This document shows positions 25,593-33,521 of a stretch of 42,751 nucleotides of DNA, one piece after another. The stretch is taken from positions 1 through 42,751 of the forward strand of contig JACMLM010000042.1 in NCBI GenBank assembly GCA_014379595.1, read 5' to 3'. The stretch is from Anaerolineales bacterium. Its GTDB lineage: Bacteria; Chloroflexota; Anaerolineae; Anaerolineales; Villigracilaceae. The number at the start of each line of letters is the position of its first letter. The stretch's first letter is position 1. The notes below the pieces were generated by a model, which did no database searches, was not told the origin of the DNA, and saw nothing but the letters and a program-made list of their open reading frames with translations. A program made the translations under genes and the position numbers.

Positions 25593-26708
25593 TCATATTG
25601 TTGGCACTCTAAAGTCCGGGGAATTTATGACAGGATGTGCCTGTAAGACTCTTGTTAAATCAGCTCTATGTGCATCGGTCATTTCAAAATTCTTTTGTCC
25701 CAGGTTTTCCTGTGAAATTGCTGAGCCTGCTTGTGAATCCTTTGCTAAAACTTGATAGACAGTTTCGATATTAACATTAGAAAATCCACAATAATCAACA
25801 ATTTTCTTCATGGTTTCTTGTGGGGCGGCTTTTAAGTCTTCATAACGAACTGCCAGCCCAGGCATTCCTTTTTCGTGCAGTTCCATATATCTTTCCATTA
25901 CCCGCAGCCACATCATGGCTCCGATAGTGGAAAAGGTCAAAAGCTCGCCACCACTTTTTACATGTTTTGCAATAGGCGGAACCATGGTGCTGAGGAATCC
26001 TTGCATAAAAGTTCTAAATTCAACGTTATGTTCATTCTCTACAAAGGCACGCATCGTAGAGGTTGTCCAACTTTCTGCGTTGCGATATATGAAAATGTTT
26101 TTTGTATGCGGAAAATGTTTATAAAGCAAATCACCCAATTCAATGCTGAAACTGCGGAACTTGATCGCCCATGCAATGGGATTCGAGATTTGTTCTGTTG
26201 GTTTACACTGTAATTTTATACAGCTTTCCACGAGTTTGCTGATTTCGATGTCGTTGCTTCCGCCAAAGTCTCTAAACATTACCAATTGTGTAAATACATC
26301 AGGTTCAGATATCCCAACGATTCCATCCACAGCGTTCAGAGCAGATCCAAGCAAGGTGGAGCCTGCGCGACCAACTGAATATATAAGAATCAATTGGTTG
26401 CTATCAAATGAAATTTCACTGGCAAGTTTGTTCAGTGTTTCATACGGAACACCGATCAAATTCACAGTGTTTTCATATTGAGCCTGGTAAAAGAATGGAA
26501 CTTGTGATAAATCTACCCCGGGCGAAGTCTCTACGAACAACGCTCGCTGATTGGCATGATCTAGACAGTACAAACTTATCAGTGGATTCGTTACAACGAT
26601 TTTAGGATCAACGGCATTTCCCTGCTCGAATTCAAAATCTGATGGATCAGCAGGGGCTAAAGGGTTTTGGCGCTTCCGAGATTTGATTTCCAATAGGTTT
26701 GCATTCAT
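25593..26708 (-). CDS. Sulfotransferase-family protein
   Basis: A 371-residue protein of the sulfotransferase fold, which transfers sulfate from PAPS. The 5'-phosphosulfate-binding loop is seen as S-V-G-R-A-G-S-T-L-L-G near residue 115. The 3'-phosphate-binding segment is F-I-Y-R-N-A-E-S-W near residue 210. A late V-R-Y-E-D-L-K-A-A-P is typical of bacterial members. Residues 1-100 are a non-canonical N-terminal extension without a recognised motif. The start at 26708 follows AAAGGAG; a longer frame adds 13 residues without support. It is the first gene of an apparent operon with the two cyclase regulators, an unusual partnership. The acceptor is unknown. Confidence 0.82.
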   Translation of the reverse strand: MNANLLEIKSRKRQNPLAPADPSDFEFEQGNAVDPKIVVTNPLISLYCLDHANQRALFVETSPGVDLSQVPFFYQAQYENTVNLIGVPYETLNKLASEISFDSNQLILIYSVGRAGSTLLGSALNAVDGIVGISEPDVFTQLVMFRDFGGSNDIEISKLVESCIKLQCKPTEQISNPIAWAIKFRSFSIELGDLLYKHFPHTKNIFIYRNAESWTTSTMRAFVENEHNVEFRTFMQGFLSTMVPPIAKHVKSGGELLTFSTIGAMMWLRVMERYMELHEKGMPGLAVRYEDLKAAPQETMKKIVDYCGFSNVNIETVYQVLAKDSQAGSAISQENLGQKNFEMTDAHRADLTRVLQAHPVINSPDFRVPTI

Positions 26709-26771
26709 CGTTTGCTCCTTTCGATTCACCTGTAAATAAAACCCCATATCTGTTAAATCGTTGTTTATTGT

Positions 26772-27026
26772 CTAATGCTTAAAGTGAATAAAAATCCGCC
26801 CGAAATTTTTATCGTCTTTTTCCACGCGATGATAAAGCTTCTTAATGTGACTTTGATTTAAAAAACGCAATACCTTTTTCTTAAGTTGCCCGCTGCCTTT
26901 GCCTGGAATAATTTCTACAAGCGCAATTTTTTTATCAATGGCTTCTTCCACTATTCGATTGAGCTCTGCGTCAATTTGATAGCCTTTGTTATAAATGTCA
27001 TGTAAATCGAGTTTAAGTTTAGCCAT
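26772..27026 (-). CDS. Small Smr (MutS2 C-terminal-like) domain protein
   Basis: An 84-residue stand-alone Smr domain. The family's first motif is L-D-L-H (residues 6-9) and its second is the I-P-G-K-G-S-G-Q-L segment, equivalent to H-G-x-G-x-G with the His replaced by Pro. Smr domains are nucleases or nucleic-acid-binding modules found at the end of MutS2 or alone. The ATG shares a base with the stop of the upstream histidine phosphatase (TAATG), so the two are translationally coupled. A decayed copy of this gene lies at 20017-20143. Confidence 0.85.
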   Translation of the reverse strand: MAKLKLDLHDIYNKGYQIDAELNRIVEEAIDKKIALVEIIPGKGSGQLKKKVLRFLNQSHIKKLYHRVEKDDKNFGRIFIHFKH

Positions 27027-27658
27027 TATTTTTTCTTTTCACCTGGTAAAAAATCAAATGGCGGGCGTTGATTTAATTTGATCAAATTCGCACCCATTTC
27101 ATTTACATGCAACACGCTGACAGAGCCTGTATCGCAGCTTAAGCGTTGAAAATGATCAAGTGGCAGCCCAAGAAAATTTGATACAGCCAGTTTGATCGGG
27201 TCAGCATGAAAAACAACAGCCACAATATCATGCGGCTTGTTGTGCTTTCTGACTATCTCCTCCAATGCATTTGCGATCCGCCTTTGCAGATCAAGAAATG
27301 ATTCGCCGCCAGGGAATTGAAATCGTGAAGGAGAATTTTGTACGATCTTCCATGATTTGTAAAGACGTAACACTTTTAAAGATTTTCCCTGCCATTTGCC
27401 AACATCCGTATCCAGCAAATTGGGATTTATATTGATCTGTAACTTGCGCGCCTCAGCGATTGGCTTCGCGGTTTCCTGCGCCCGTTCCAGCGGACTTGAA
27501 TAAATGGCTTTGATCGGGACATCTTTTAACGCCTCGCCCAACGCCTGAGCCTGTTTCTGCCCTCGTTCATTTAAATGTACTCCGGGCAGACGCCCAGCCA
27601 TCTTGCCTGTTTTTACATATTCGTTTTCGCCGTGACGGATGAGAAGTAAAAGTGTCAT
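27026..27658 (-). CDS. Histidine phosphatase family (phosphoglycerate mutase-like)
   Basis: A 210-residue member of the histidine phosphatase superfamily. The catalytic L-I-R-H-G-E is near residue 6, and the second histidine is in V-F-H-A-D-P-I-K, the variant typical of the MSMEG_4193-like group rather than true glycolytic mutases. Y-S-S-P-L-E-R-A-Q-E-T-A carries the conserved arginine. No Shine-Dalgarno precedes the ATG at 27658. A promoter-like TTGCAT-17-TATGCT lies 9 bases before it, suggesting a nearly leaderless mRNA. The alternative ATG six codons upstream would overlap that -10 box. The substrate is not predictable. Confidence 0.88.
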   Translation of the reverse strand: MTLLLLIRHGENEYVKTGKMAGRLPGVHLNERGQKQAQALGEALKDVPIKAIYSSPLERAQETAKPIAEARKLQININPNLLDTDVGKWQGKSLKVLRLYKSWKIVQNSPSRFQFPGGESFLDLQRRIANALEEIVRKHNKPHDIVAVVFHADPIKLAVSNFLGLPLDHFQRLSCDTGSVSVLHVNEMGANLIKLNQRPPFDFLPGEKKK

Positions 27659-28008
27659 AATTGCAAGAGCATACATGAAAACACCTGCCTATGCAAGGTG
27701 GAATTTTTGACGAAGATGTTGATAGAGGGCCAACACCACACCGCCGATTGAGCCTGCTTTCAGCATTGATAAGAAATTACACCCGCACTGAAAGCCTGGT
27801 ATCTGTTAGGAGTGTATAATCAATTTTGTTGAGACTTTTGTCGTTTTAATTATTCCATTAATCAACTTGTGCAGCGATGCATGGACTCTTCAATTAAGGG
27901 AGAGAGCAGGGATCGAGAATGTTATTCCACCAATTTAATAAATCTAATGGAAATTGATATAGTTTTAAAGAATCCATCGCAGATTCGAGCCTGAGAGAGA
28001 AGACCTTC
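27659..28008. other. 350-base intergenic region between divergent genes
   Basis: It separates the minus-strand phosphatase operon from the + strand GGDEF-EAL gene. The promoter-like TTGCAT-17-TATGCT for the phosphatase lies at its left end. A TATAAT at 27815-27820 has no good -35 partner. A weak AGAGAGAAGA precedes the ATG at 28009. I see no convincing gene, repeat or RNA structure in the rest. Confidence 0.5.
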
Positions 28009-30069
28009 ATGCCCAAGGAAAGAATTTTTATTGTCGAGGATGAAAGTGCAGGAGCCCAGAATATGGCTGCCAGCCTGGAGAACATGGGATATATTGTTGC
28101 CGGGCAAACTGGCCGGGGCGAAATTGCCATCCGCCAGATTGAAGAATTACGCCCCGACTTGGTTTTAATGGATATTCGTCTACAAGGTCAAATGCATGGT
28201 ATTGAAGCTGCTGAGTATATTCATGCTCACTTTGATATCCCTGTGGTTTTTATCAGCGCCCATTCCGATACAATAACCATGCAATCTGCCATTAGGGCCC
28301 AAGCCTATGGATATTTGATCAAACCGTTTGATGAGCGCGATCTTCGATACAATATTATTACGGCGCTTTACAAACACGGAATGGAACGCAAATTGCGTGA
28401 GAGCGAGGAGCGCTATGCTTTGGCAGTTCGGGCCGCCAACGACGGTATTTGGGACTGGAATCTTAAGGCGAACGAAATCTATTTTTCCCACCGCTGGAAG
28501 GATATTCTGGGGTATAAGGCGGAGGAGATCGGGAATGATCCAAATGAATGGATTAGTCGTGTGCATCCTGATCACAAGAATCGTGTCCAGACGGATCTGG
28601 CATCTCACGTCAAAGGGCTTACTCCACTATTTGAATGCGAGTATCTAATCCGTCATTCCAATGGAAAATATTTATGGGTGCTTAGTCGTGGATTGGCAGT
28701 GCGGGATGCAAATGGAAAAGTTTATCGCATGGCAGGGTCGCATTCGGATATTGCTGCCCGAAAACTCGCAGAAGAACGTCTGGCACACGATGCGCTTCAC
28801 GACGCTCTAACTGGATTACCTAACCGCGTACTTTTTATGGATCGGTTGGAAAATCGGCTTGAACGCACGAAACGAAGCCCAGACGATTTGTTTGCCCTAA
28901 TGTTTATTGACCTGGACCGTTTCAAGGTGGTTAATGACAGTTTGGGACATGCGGTTGGAGATCAGCTGCTGATAACAATATCCCACCGCTTAAGGCTGTC
29001 CCTGCGGCCGGAAGATACAATCTCCCGATTAAGTGGAGATGAGTTTGCCGTCCTGCTGCATGATGTGAGTGATATTAATGATGTGCATCGGGTAGCGGAT
29101 AGAATCAAAGGGCAATTGGTCACAACCACCTTGCTGGGCGCGGTGGAGCGCTCCCCAAGTGCCAGTATTGGCATTGCCATTTTCAACACCACCTATTCGT
29201 CGGCCGCAGAGCTCCTGCGAGATGCGGATTTGGCCATGTATCGCGCCAAAGCCTTGGGCGGAAACCGTCATCAATTGTTTGATGAAACTATGCAAGTCAG
29301 CGCCATTGAACTTCTACAGCTCGAAGAAGATCTTAAACATGCTGCCGCACGAAAGGAATGGCTGGTCTATTATCAGCCGATTGTTTCACTCGCAAGCAAC
29401 GAAATCATAGGAGTTGAAGCATTGGTGCGTTGGTTGCACCCGAAACGCGGTATTCTTCAACCGAGTGAATTCATCCATCTTGCCGAAGAGACTGGGCATA
29501 TTTTATCCATCGGGGAATTTGTTTTGCGCACGGCCTGTCTGCAAGTGAAAGCCTGGCGAAATGCAGGGCACCCAAATATTTGGGTATCTGTCAATATATC
29601 CTCGCGCCAGTTCCAGGACCAAAACATGGTTGAGCAGGTTTCACAAATTCTTTCTGAAACCGAATTGCCTAGTGACGGCTTGAGATTGGAGATAACGGAA
29701 AGACTCGCCATACATGATACGGAATACAGCATCAAGATCATGAAGGAGTTACAGGAAATGGGAGTGCATACCTCACTCGATGACTTTGGAACCGGATATT
29801 CCTCCCTTGCGTACTTAAATCGTTTTCCGCTTAAATTCTTGAAAATCGATCAATCCTTCATACAAGATATACAGCTTGATGAGAAGAACGAATCCCTCGT
29901 CGCTGCAATAATTGCCATGGCTCGTTCCCTTGGGCTCGAAGTGGTGGCAGAAGGCGTGGAAAAAGATGAGCAGCTCAACTTTCTGCGTTCGCAGCTATGT
30001 GAAAATGTGCAGGGATTCCTGTTGAGCCATCCCGTTACAGCCATGGAATTAACCAAGCTGCTTAAATAA
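28009..30069 (+). CDS. REC-PAS-GGDEF-EAL cyclic-di-GMP signalling protein
   Basis: A 686-residue response regulator. The REC domain (about 4-122) has the phospho-acceptor in V-L-M-D-I-R, acidic V-E-D-E and the lysine in I-K-P-F-D. The PAS/PAC domain (about 132-260) starts S-E-E-R-Y-A-L-A. The GGDEF domain (about 265-425) has L-T-G-L-P-N-R and the active-site loop as S-G-D-E-F, with Ser for the first Gly, a variant that can stay active. The EAL domain (about 440-686) has E-A-L-V-R-W, N-I-S-S-R-Q-F, E-I-T-E-R and D-D-F-G-T-G-Y-S-S, consistent with an active c-di-GMP phosphodiesterase. No partner histidine kinase is encoded nearby. The PilZ-like protein at 8776 is a possible but doubtful effector. 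Confidence 0.95.
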   Translation: MPKERIFIVEDESAGAQNMAASLENMGYIVAGQTGRGEIAIRQIEELRPDLVLMDIRLQGQMHGIEAAEYIHAHFDIPVVFISAHSDTITMQSAIRAQAYGYLIKPFDERDLRYNIITALYKHGMERKLRESEERYALAVRAANDGIWDWNLKANEIYFSHRWKDILGYKAEEIGNDPNEWISRVHPDHKNRVQTDLASHVKGLTPLFECEYLIRHSNGKYLWVLSRGLAVRDANGKVYRMAGSHSDIAARKLAEERLAHDALHDALTGLPNRVLFMDRLENRLERTKRSPDDLFALMFIDLDRFKVVNDSLGHAVGDQLLITISHRLRLSLRPEDTISRLSGDEFAVLLHDVSDINDVHRVADRIKGQLVTTTLLGAVERSPSASIGIAIFNTTYSSAAELLRDADLAMYRAKALGGNRHQLFDETMQVSAIELLQLEEDLKHAAARKEWLVYYQPIVSLASNEIIGVEALVRWLHPKRGILQPSEFIHLAEETGHILSIGEFVLRTACLQVKAWRNAGHPNIWVSVNISSRQFQDQNMVEQVSQILSETELPSDGLRLEITERLAIHDTEYSIKIMKELQEMGVHTSLDDFGTGYSSLAYLNRFPLKFLKIDQSFIQDIQLDEKNESLVAAIIAMARSLGLEVVAEGVEKDEQLNFLRSQLCENVQGFLLSHPVTAMELTKLLK

Positions 30070-30080
30070 AATATTTCCAA

Positions 30081-30530
30081 TCAAAAAATTCGAATTGATA
30101 ATCTCATAATATCGATATAGGGGGTTGTTTCATTATAATAACTGCAAAATGATTCCCACACCGGTTCATGCGGTATAGACTCGGGGTGCTTTCGTTTGAT
30201 ATCCTTGTACGCATCTGATAGACTTAACCCTTCTACTTCTTTAAGTGCTGCCATACAAAAGGCTGTTGAACGATTGATGCCTGCGCCGCATGCTACCAGG
30301 ACTTTGTGACCTTTTTCTTTCTCAGCCAAAATAAAATCTATACCTTGCTTAATCAAGAGGGGTGAGGTTGGTGCGAGATCTTCTACTGGCAAGTAAATCG
30401 AATTGATGCTTGGTTGATTTACTGGGTCGGCAAGTTGAAGCATCGACTTAATGCGATTGAGCTCCAAATATTTCTTATCGAGTGTATCTCTAAATTTACC
30501 GATGTAGAGCCATGAGCGAATTTCATCCAT
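30081..30530 (-). CDS. Dual-specificity-type protein phosphatase
   Basis: A 149-residue cysteine phosphatase of the DSP/PTP fold. The signature C-x5-R reads V-A-C-G-A-G-I-N-R-S-T-A near residue 81. The usual His before the Cys is Ala here, which is unusual. The general-acid aspartate may be in L-P-V-E-D-L-A. It dephosphorylates Tyr/Ser/Thr residues or other phosphoesters by family analogy. Its ATG lies 1 base after the RarA stop, so both genes share one transcript. A role opposing the Ser/Thr kinase at 18094-19815 is conceivable but not supported by linkage. Confidence 0.83.
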   Translation of the reverse strand: MDEIRSWLYIGKFRDTLDKKYLELNRIKSMLQLADPVNQPSINSIYLPVEDLAPTSPLLIKQGIDFILAEKEKGHKVLVACGAGINRSTAFCMAALKEVEGLSLSDAYKDIKRKHPESIPHEPVWESFCSYYNETTPYIDIMRLSIRIF

Positions 30531-30531
30531 A

Positions 30532-31962
30532 CTATTTTATTTTTCTCTTCATTTCTTTAATTTCTTCTTCGCTCATATCAGGAACATTTTCCACTTTTGA
30601 AATATCTAATGCTTTTCTCTGTGCTTCTCGCCACATTTCTAAGCGTGTAGCCACTTGAGACTCGTAGCCTTCTTGTGATGGCGTATAAAAATATGTACCC
30701 AATAACCTTTTTGGCAAATATTGTTGTGGCGTGAAATGACCTTCCTGGTCATGCGGATAAATGTAGTCCTTGCCCTGACCTGTTGCTTTCGCATCACGGT
30801 TGCCATCTGCCAGATGACGGGGAACTGAGACCTGACCTTCATCTTCGATCTTCTTCATAGCTTTGAAATATGCTCCTGCGCTATTTGATTTCGGCGCAGT
30901 GGCAAGGTAGAGTGTCGCCTCAACAATTGGATATATTCCTTCTGGCAGTCCTATATAGTCAAAAGCTTGCGCAGCAGATGATGCTATAACAAGCCCCATG
31001 GGGTCTGCAATGCCGATATCTTCACCTGCGAGAATGATCAACCGGCGAATAATGAATTTTGGGTCTTCGCCTGCATAGATCATTTTTGCGAGCCAGTATA
31101 AAGCTGCATCTGGATCAGATCCGCGCACCGATTTGATAAAGGCTGAGATCGTGTCATAATGTGCATCGCCGTCTTTGTCGTATAAAACTGCGCGGCGTTG
31201 AATCGATTCCTGTGCCACATCCAATGTGACATGGATAATGCCATCGGCCTGCCCTGAGCCTGTCGAAGGGTCTGGCGCAGTGGATTCCACAGCAAGCTCT
31301 ATCGCGTTGAGTGCGTTGCGTGCGTCGCCGCTGGAAATTTCAATTAAGTGGGAACGGGCCGCGGCGTCGAGGGTGATGCGTTTATTTCCATAGCCGCGTT
31401 CTTTGTCCGTGAGAGCACGGTCAAGTAATATTCCTGTCTCGGTTTGATTCAAGTTGCGCAGTTGAAAGACTCGCGAGCGTGATATCAAAGCTTTGATAAC
31501 TTCAAAATATGGATTCTCTGTTGTTGCACCGATCAGAGTGAATGTCCCATTTTCGACGTGCGGCAGTAGTGCATCCTGCTGGGCTTTATTCCAACGATGG
31601 ACTTCATCCACAAAAAGAATGGTGCGGATGTTATGTAGGCGTCTGCGCTCAAGAGATTCATCAATGATGACACGTAGATCCGCTTTGCCAGCAAGAATGG
31701 CAGAGATGGTAGTGAAGTGACTCTTTGTAGTATTTGCAATGACTTGAGCAAGTGTTGTTTTTCCCGTGCCTGGAGGCCCCCAAAGAATAATAGACGAAAA
31801 AAGTTTATCGGCTTCGATGGCGCGACGCAGCAGCTTTCCCTCGCCGACAATATGTTCCTGCCCGATATATTCATCTAATGTGCGCGGACGCATGCGCGCG
31901 GCAAGAGGTGCTTCTGTTTTCATGCGTTGGTGCATGGCGTGATCGAAGAGGTCATTAGACAT
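30532..31962 (-). CDS. rarA: Replication-associated recombination AAA+ ATPase RarA (MgsA)
   Basis: A 476-residue AAA+ ATPase of the RarA/MgsA/WRNIP1 family, which acts at stalled replication forks. Residues 20-45 carry the family opening M-R-P-R-T-L-D-E-Y-I-G-Q. Walker A is G-P-P-G-T-G-K-T-T, Walker B is I-L-F-V-D-E-V-H-R, sensor 1 is G-A-T-T-E-N-P-Y-F, and sensor 2 is in S-S-G-D-A-R-N-A-L-N. The C-terminal domain with E-D-I-G-I-A-D-P is typical. The first in-frame ATG (32001) lies within the upstream terminator hairpin, so 31962 is used. There, TATAAT lies 6 bases before the ATG, suggesting leaderless expression. An in-frame repeat adds residues near 231-239 (see 31247-31272). Confidence 0.94.
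   Translation of the reverse strand: MSNDLFDHAMHQRMKTEAPLAARMRPRTLDEYIGQEHIVGEGKLLRRAIEADKLFSSIILWGPPGTGKTTLAQVIANTTKSHFTTISAILAGKADLRVIIDESLERRRLHNIRTILFVDEVHRWNKAQQDALLPHVENGTFTLIGATTENPYFEVIKALISRSRVFQLRNLNQTETGILLDRALTDKERGYGNKRITLDAAARSHLIEISSGDARNALNAIELAVESTAPDPSTGSGQADGIIHVTLDVAQESIQRRAVLYDKDGDAHYDTISAFIKSVRGSDPDAALYWLAKMIYAGEDPKFIIRRLIILAGEDIGIADPMGLVIASSAAQAFDYIGLPEGIYPIVEATLYLATAPKSNSAGAYFKAMKKIEDEGQVSVPRHLADGNRDAKATGQGKDYIYPHDQEGHFTPQQYLPKRLLGTYFYTPSQEGYESQVATRLEMWREAQRKALDISKVENVPDMSEEEIKEMKRKIK
31247..31272. repeat. Short interspersed repeat (CCCTGAGCCTGTCGAAGGG) inside rarA
   Basis: The + strand core CCCTGAGCCTGTCGAAGGG, read as CCCTTCGACAGGCTCAGGG on the coding strand, encodes part of D-P-S-T-G-S-G-Q-A in RarA. 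I recognise the word as a frequent dispersed repeat in Anaerolineae and other genomes (from memory, not searched). It lies in a variable loop between the AAA+ lid and the C-terminal domain, where RarA homologues differ in length. Confidence 0.75.
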
Positions 31963-31981
31963 GATGGAATTATAGCAGGTG

Positions 31982-32027
31982 GAGTATAAGAAAAAGGCCA
32001 TCGTATGATGGCCTTTTTCTTATACTC
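31982..32027 (-). terminator. Long perfect terminator hairpin between the STAS gene and rarA
   Basis: A perfect 21-bp inverted repeat around GTAT. The outer arms are GAGTATAAG / CTTATACTC, and the core is AAAAAGGCCATC / GATGGCCTTTTT. A and T tracts flank the GC core on both sides, so it can terminate on both strands. It ends the membrane protein-STAS operon (minus strand). Confidence 0.93.
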
Positions 32028-32031
32028 TTAT

Positions 32032-32430
32032 TTAGAAAGAGGCAATTGCCTTGTTTACATCATCATATACTTCAATGTATGTATCAAAACCACCTAGTTC
32101 AAATACCTCTTTTGCCTCTTCTGAAAGGCTGGCTACTTTCAAGTAAGGTGATTTATATGCGCCCGCACTCATACTTTTCCGTAAGGCGTCATCGTCTGCA
32201 TCTTTGTGTAATGAACGAAGTTGATTGAAGATGCTGTGCATGGCACGCAAGCCAGCACTGCTAATAAAGGGCGCATTGGCAAGGTTGATAAGAATATGAT
32301 GTGCGCCATTGGATATCAGCTCTTCGGCTTTGGATTGAAAAGCTTGATAAGTGGCTGAATCAATATTGCCATCCACATGGATGACTGTGACGGGAACTTT
32401 TCCACTCTCGGTTGAGACTTTGATTTCCAT
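32032..32430 (-). CDS. STAS-domain protein (anti-sigma factor antagonist-like)
   Basis: A 132-residue STAS domain like SpoIIAA/RsbV. The phosphorylatable serine region is F-I-S-S-A-G-L-R-A near residue 57, and V-D-G-N-I-D-S is near residue 20. An insertion of about 20 polar residues (H-K-D-A-D-D-D-A ...) after the phosphosite helix makes it longer than the usual 105-115 residues. In the family, a switch-protein kinase phosphorylates the serine and a PP2C phosphatase removes it. A SpoIIE-type phosphatase is encoded at 480-1736, but no kinase or anti-sigma gene is seen. AAGGAAG precedes the ATG. It follows the membrane-protein gene by 11 bases. Confidence 0.88.
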   Translation of the reverse strand: MEIKVSTESGKVPVTVIHVDGNIDSATYQAFQSKAEELISNGAHHILINLANAPFISSAGLRAMHSIFNQLRSLHKDADDDALRKSMSAGAYKSPYLKVASLSEEAKEVFELGGFDTYIEVYDDVNKAIASF

Positions 32431-32441
32431 AGCTTCCTTCT

Positions 32442-33437
32442 TTAGACAGGTTTATTGGACTGAGATTCGGATTGTGGACGTATCCCAACTAGTTTGCGCA
32501 GAATATCAAACCAGAATGGCGCGCCCTGTGCAGCAGCCAGGGCGGTCAATAAAAAGCCGCATAGCTTTACCAATAATCCCCAGCCATTATTTAAAGCCGG
32601 GAAACCTGTCAGCAAACGGCACTGTCCTGCAGATCGAATAACGAGTTGATAATCTTCTGTGTCAATCAAGGAACAGCTTTGATTCTCTATAACAGTTGTG
32701 GTCCAGCCAATTGGGAAGGCTAGGCTTTGTACCTTGGCCAAATGATCTGTTGAAGGCAGGTCGGGCTCAGTAGCTTGTGTTTGAGCCTGGGCAACGAGCA
32801 CCGCACGGATGGTTGGTTCCTGCCAGAGCTTTTGAGCGATATTAATCGTATCAATATTTAAGAATAGAGTTATTCCAAGGCCCACAAAAAATGCGATAAT
32901 TTGTGCGCGCTGCTTGTAAATAGTGGAAGCTTGTCCCATTACGTTGTGAAACCAATCTTCCATATTCAAACGATACCCTGTGATCGTTTGCTCAAAGTTT
33001 TCTACATCTTTTTCGAGATTTGGAATCATATGTTGAAACGTGCGTGCCAAAGGAGGATTAGTTTCGGCGAGCTTCTTTGCACTCTCACGCATTCCTTCAA
33101 TCGACATCATGGACACAGGAATCGTATCGCCATCTTTCCCAGCATTCATGATCACTTCAAATGCCACACTCGCGAAGATTGGATTGGGAATATAGTCTGG
33201 CCGCTTGAGCTTGTTGTTTTTATCTCTTGGGGTCAACTGCTGGATCAATGGATGGTTATATAACTTTTTGACCAATTCGGGGTCTTTCAGCATATCGTGC
33301 ATGGTCTTTTCTAATAGATCTGCACGCCAGTTAAGTATAATGCTGATGCGATTTTGAATTTCCAGAGTTGCAACACTGATTACCAGCCATACGAACACAA
33401 GTCCGATAACGACTTCAAGAATGGCATCTAATTGCAT
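32442..33437 (-). CDS. Conserved integral membrane protein of unknown function
   Basis: A 331-residue protein. There is one helix at the N-terminus (about 8-28), a long charged cytoplasmic or periplasmic segment (about 30-185), a second helix (about 190-208), a polar loop, and a C-terminal hydrophobic pair (about 285-305). The end A-A-Q-G-A-P-F-W-F-D-I-L-R-K-L is a conserved signature I have seen in hypothetical membrane proteins of many bacteria. AGGAGG lies 6 bases before the ATG. It forms an operon with the STAS protein, which suggests a regulatory or stress link. I do not know its function. Confidence 0.78.
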   Translation of the reverse strand: MQLDAILEVVIGLVFVWLVISVATLEIQNRISIILNWRADLLEKTMHDMLKDPELVKKLYNHPLIQQLTPRDKNNKLKRPDYIPNPIFASVAFEVIMNAGKDGDTIPVSMMSIEGMRESAKKLAETNPPLARTFQHMIPNLEKDVENFEQTITGYRLNMEDWFHNVMGQASTIYKQRAQIIAFFVGLGITLFLNIDTINIAQKLWQEPTIRAVLVAQAQTQATEPDLPSTDHLAKVQSLAFPIGWTTTVIENQSCSLIDTEDYQLVIRSAGQCRLLTGFPALNNGWGLLVKLCGFLLTALAAAQGAPFWFDILRKLVGIRPQSESQSNKPV

Positions 33438-33521
33438 GGTGTCCTCCTGTTAATGGGTGAGATGGGATAAGTGTATCTAGTATATACGGGCAGGGAATGA
33501 ATTTCAAGACATATATTTGCA

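Noticed and set aside
27689-27766. 25-codon minus-strand open frame in the 350-base gap
   Set aside because: No ribosome site, no recognisable family and too short to distinguish from chance.
31963-32001. Upstream extension of rarA from the ATG at 32001
   Set aside because: It would start within the 21-bp terminator hairpin. RarA homology and a -10 box both point to 31962.
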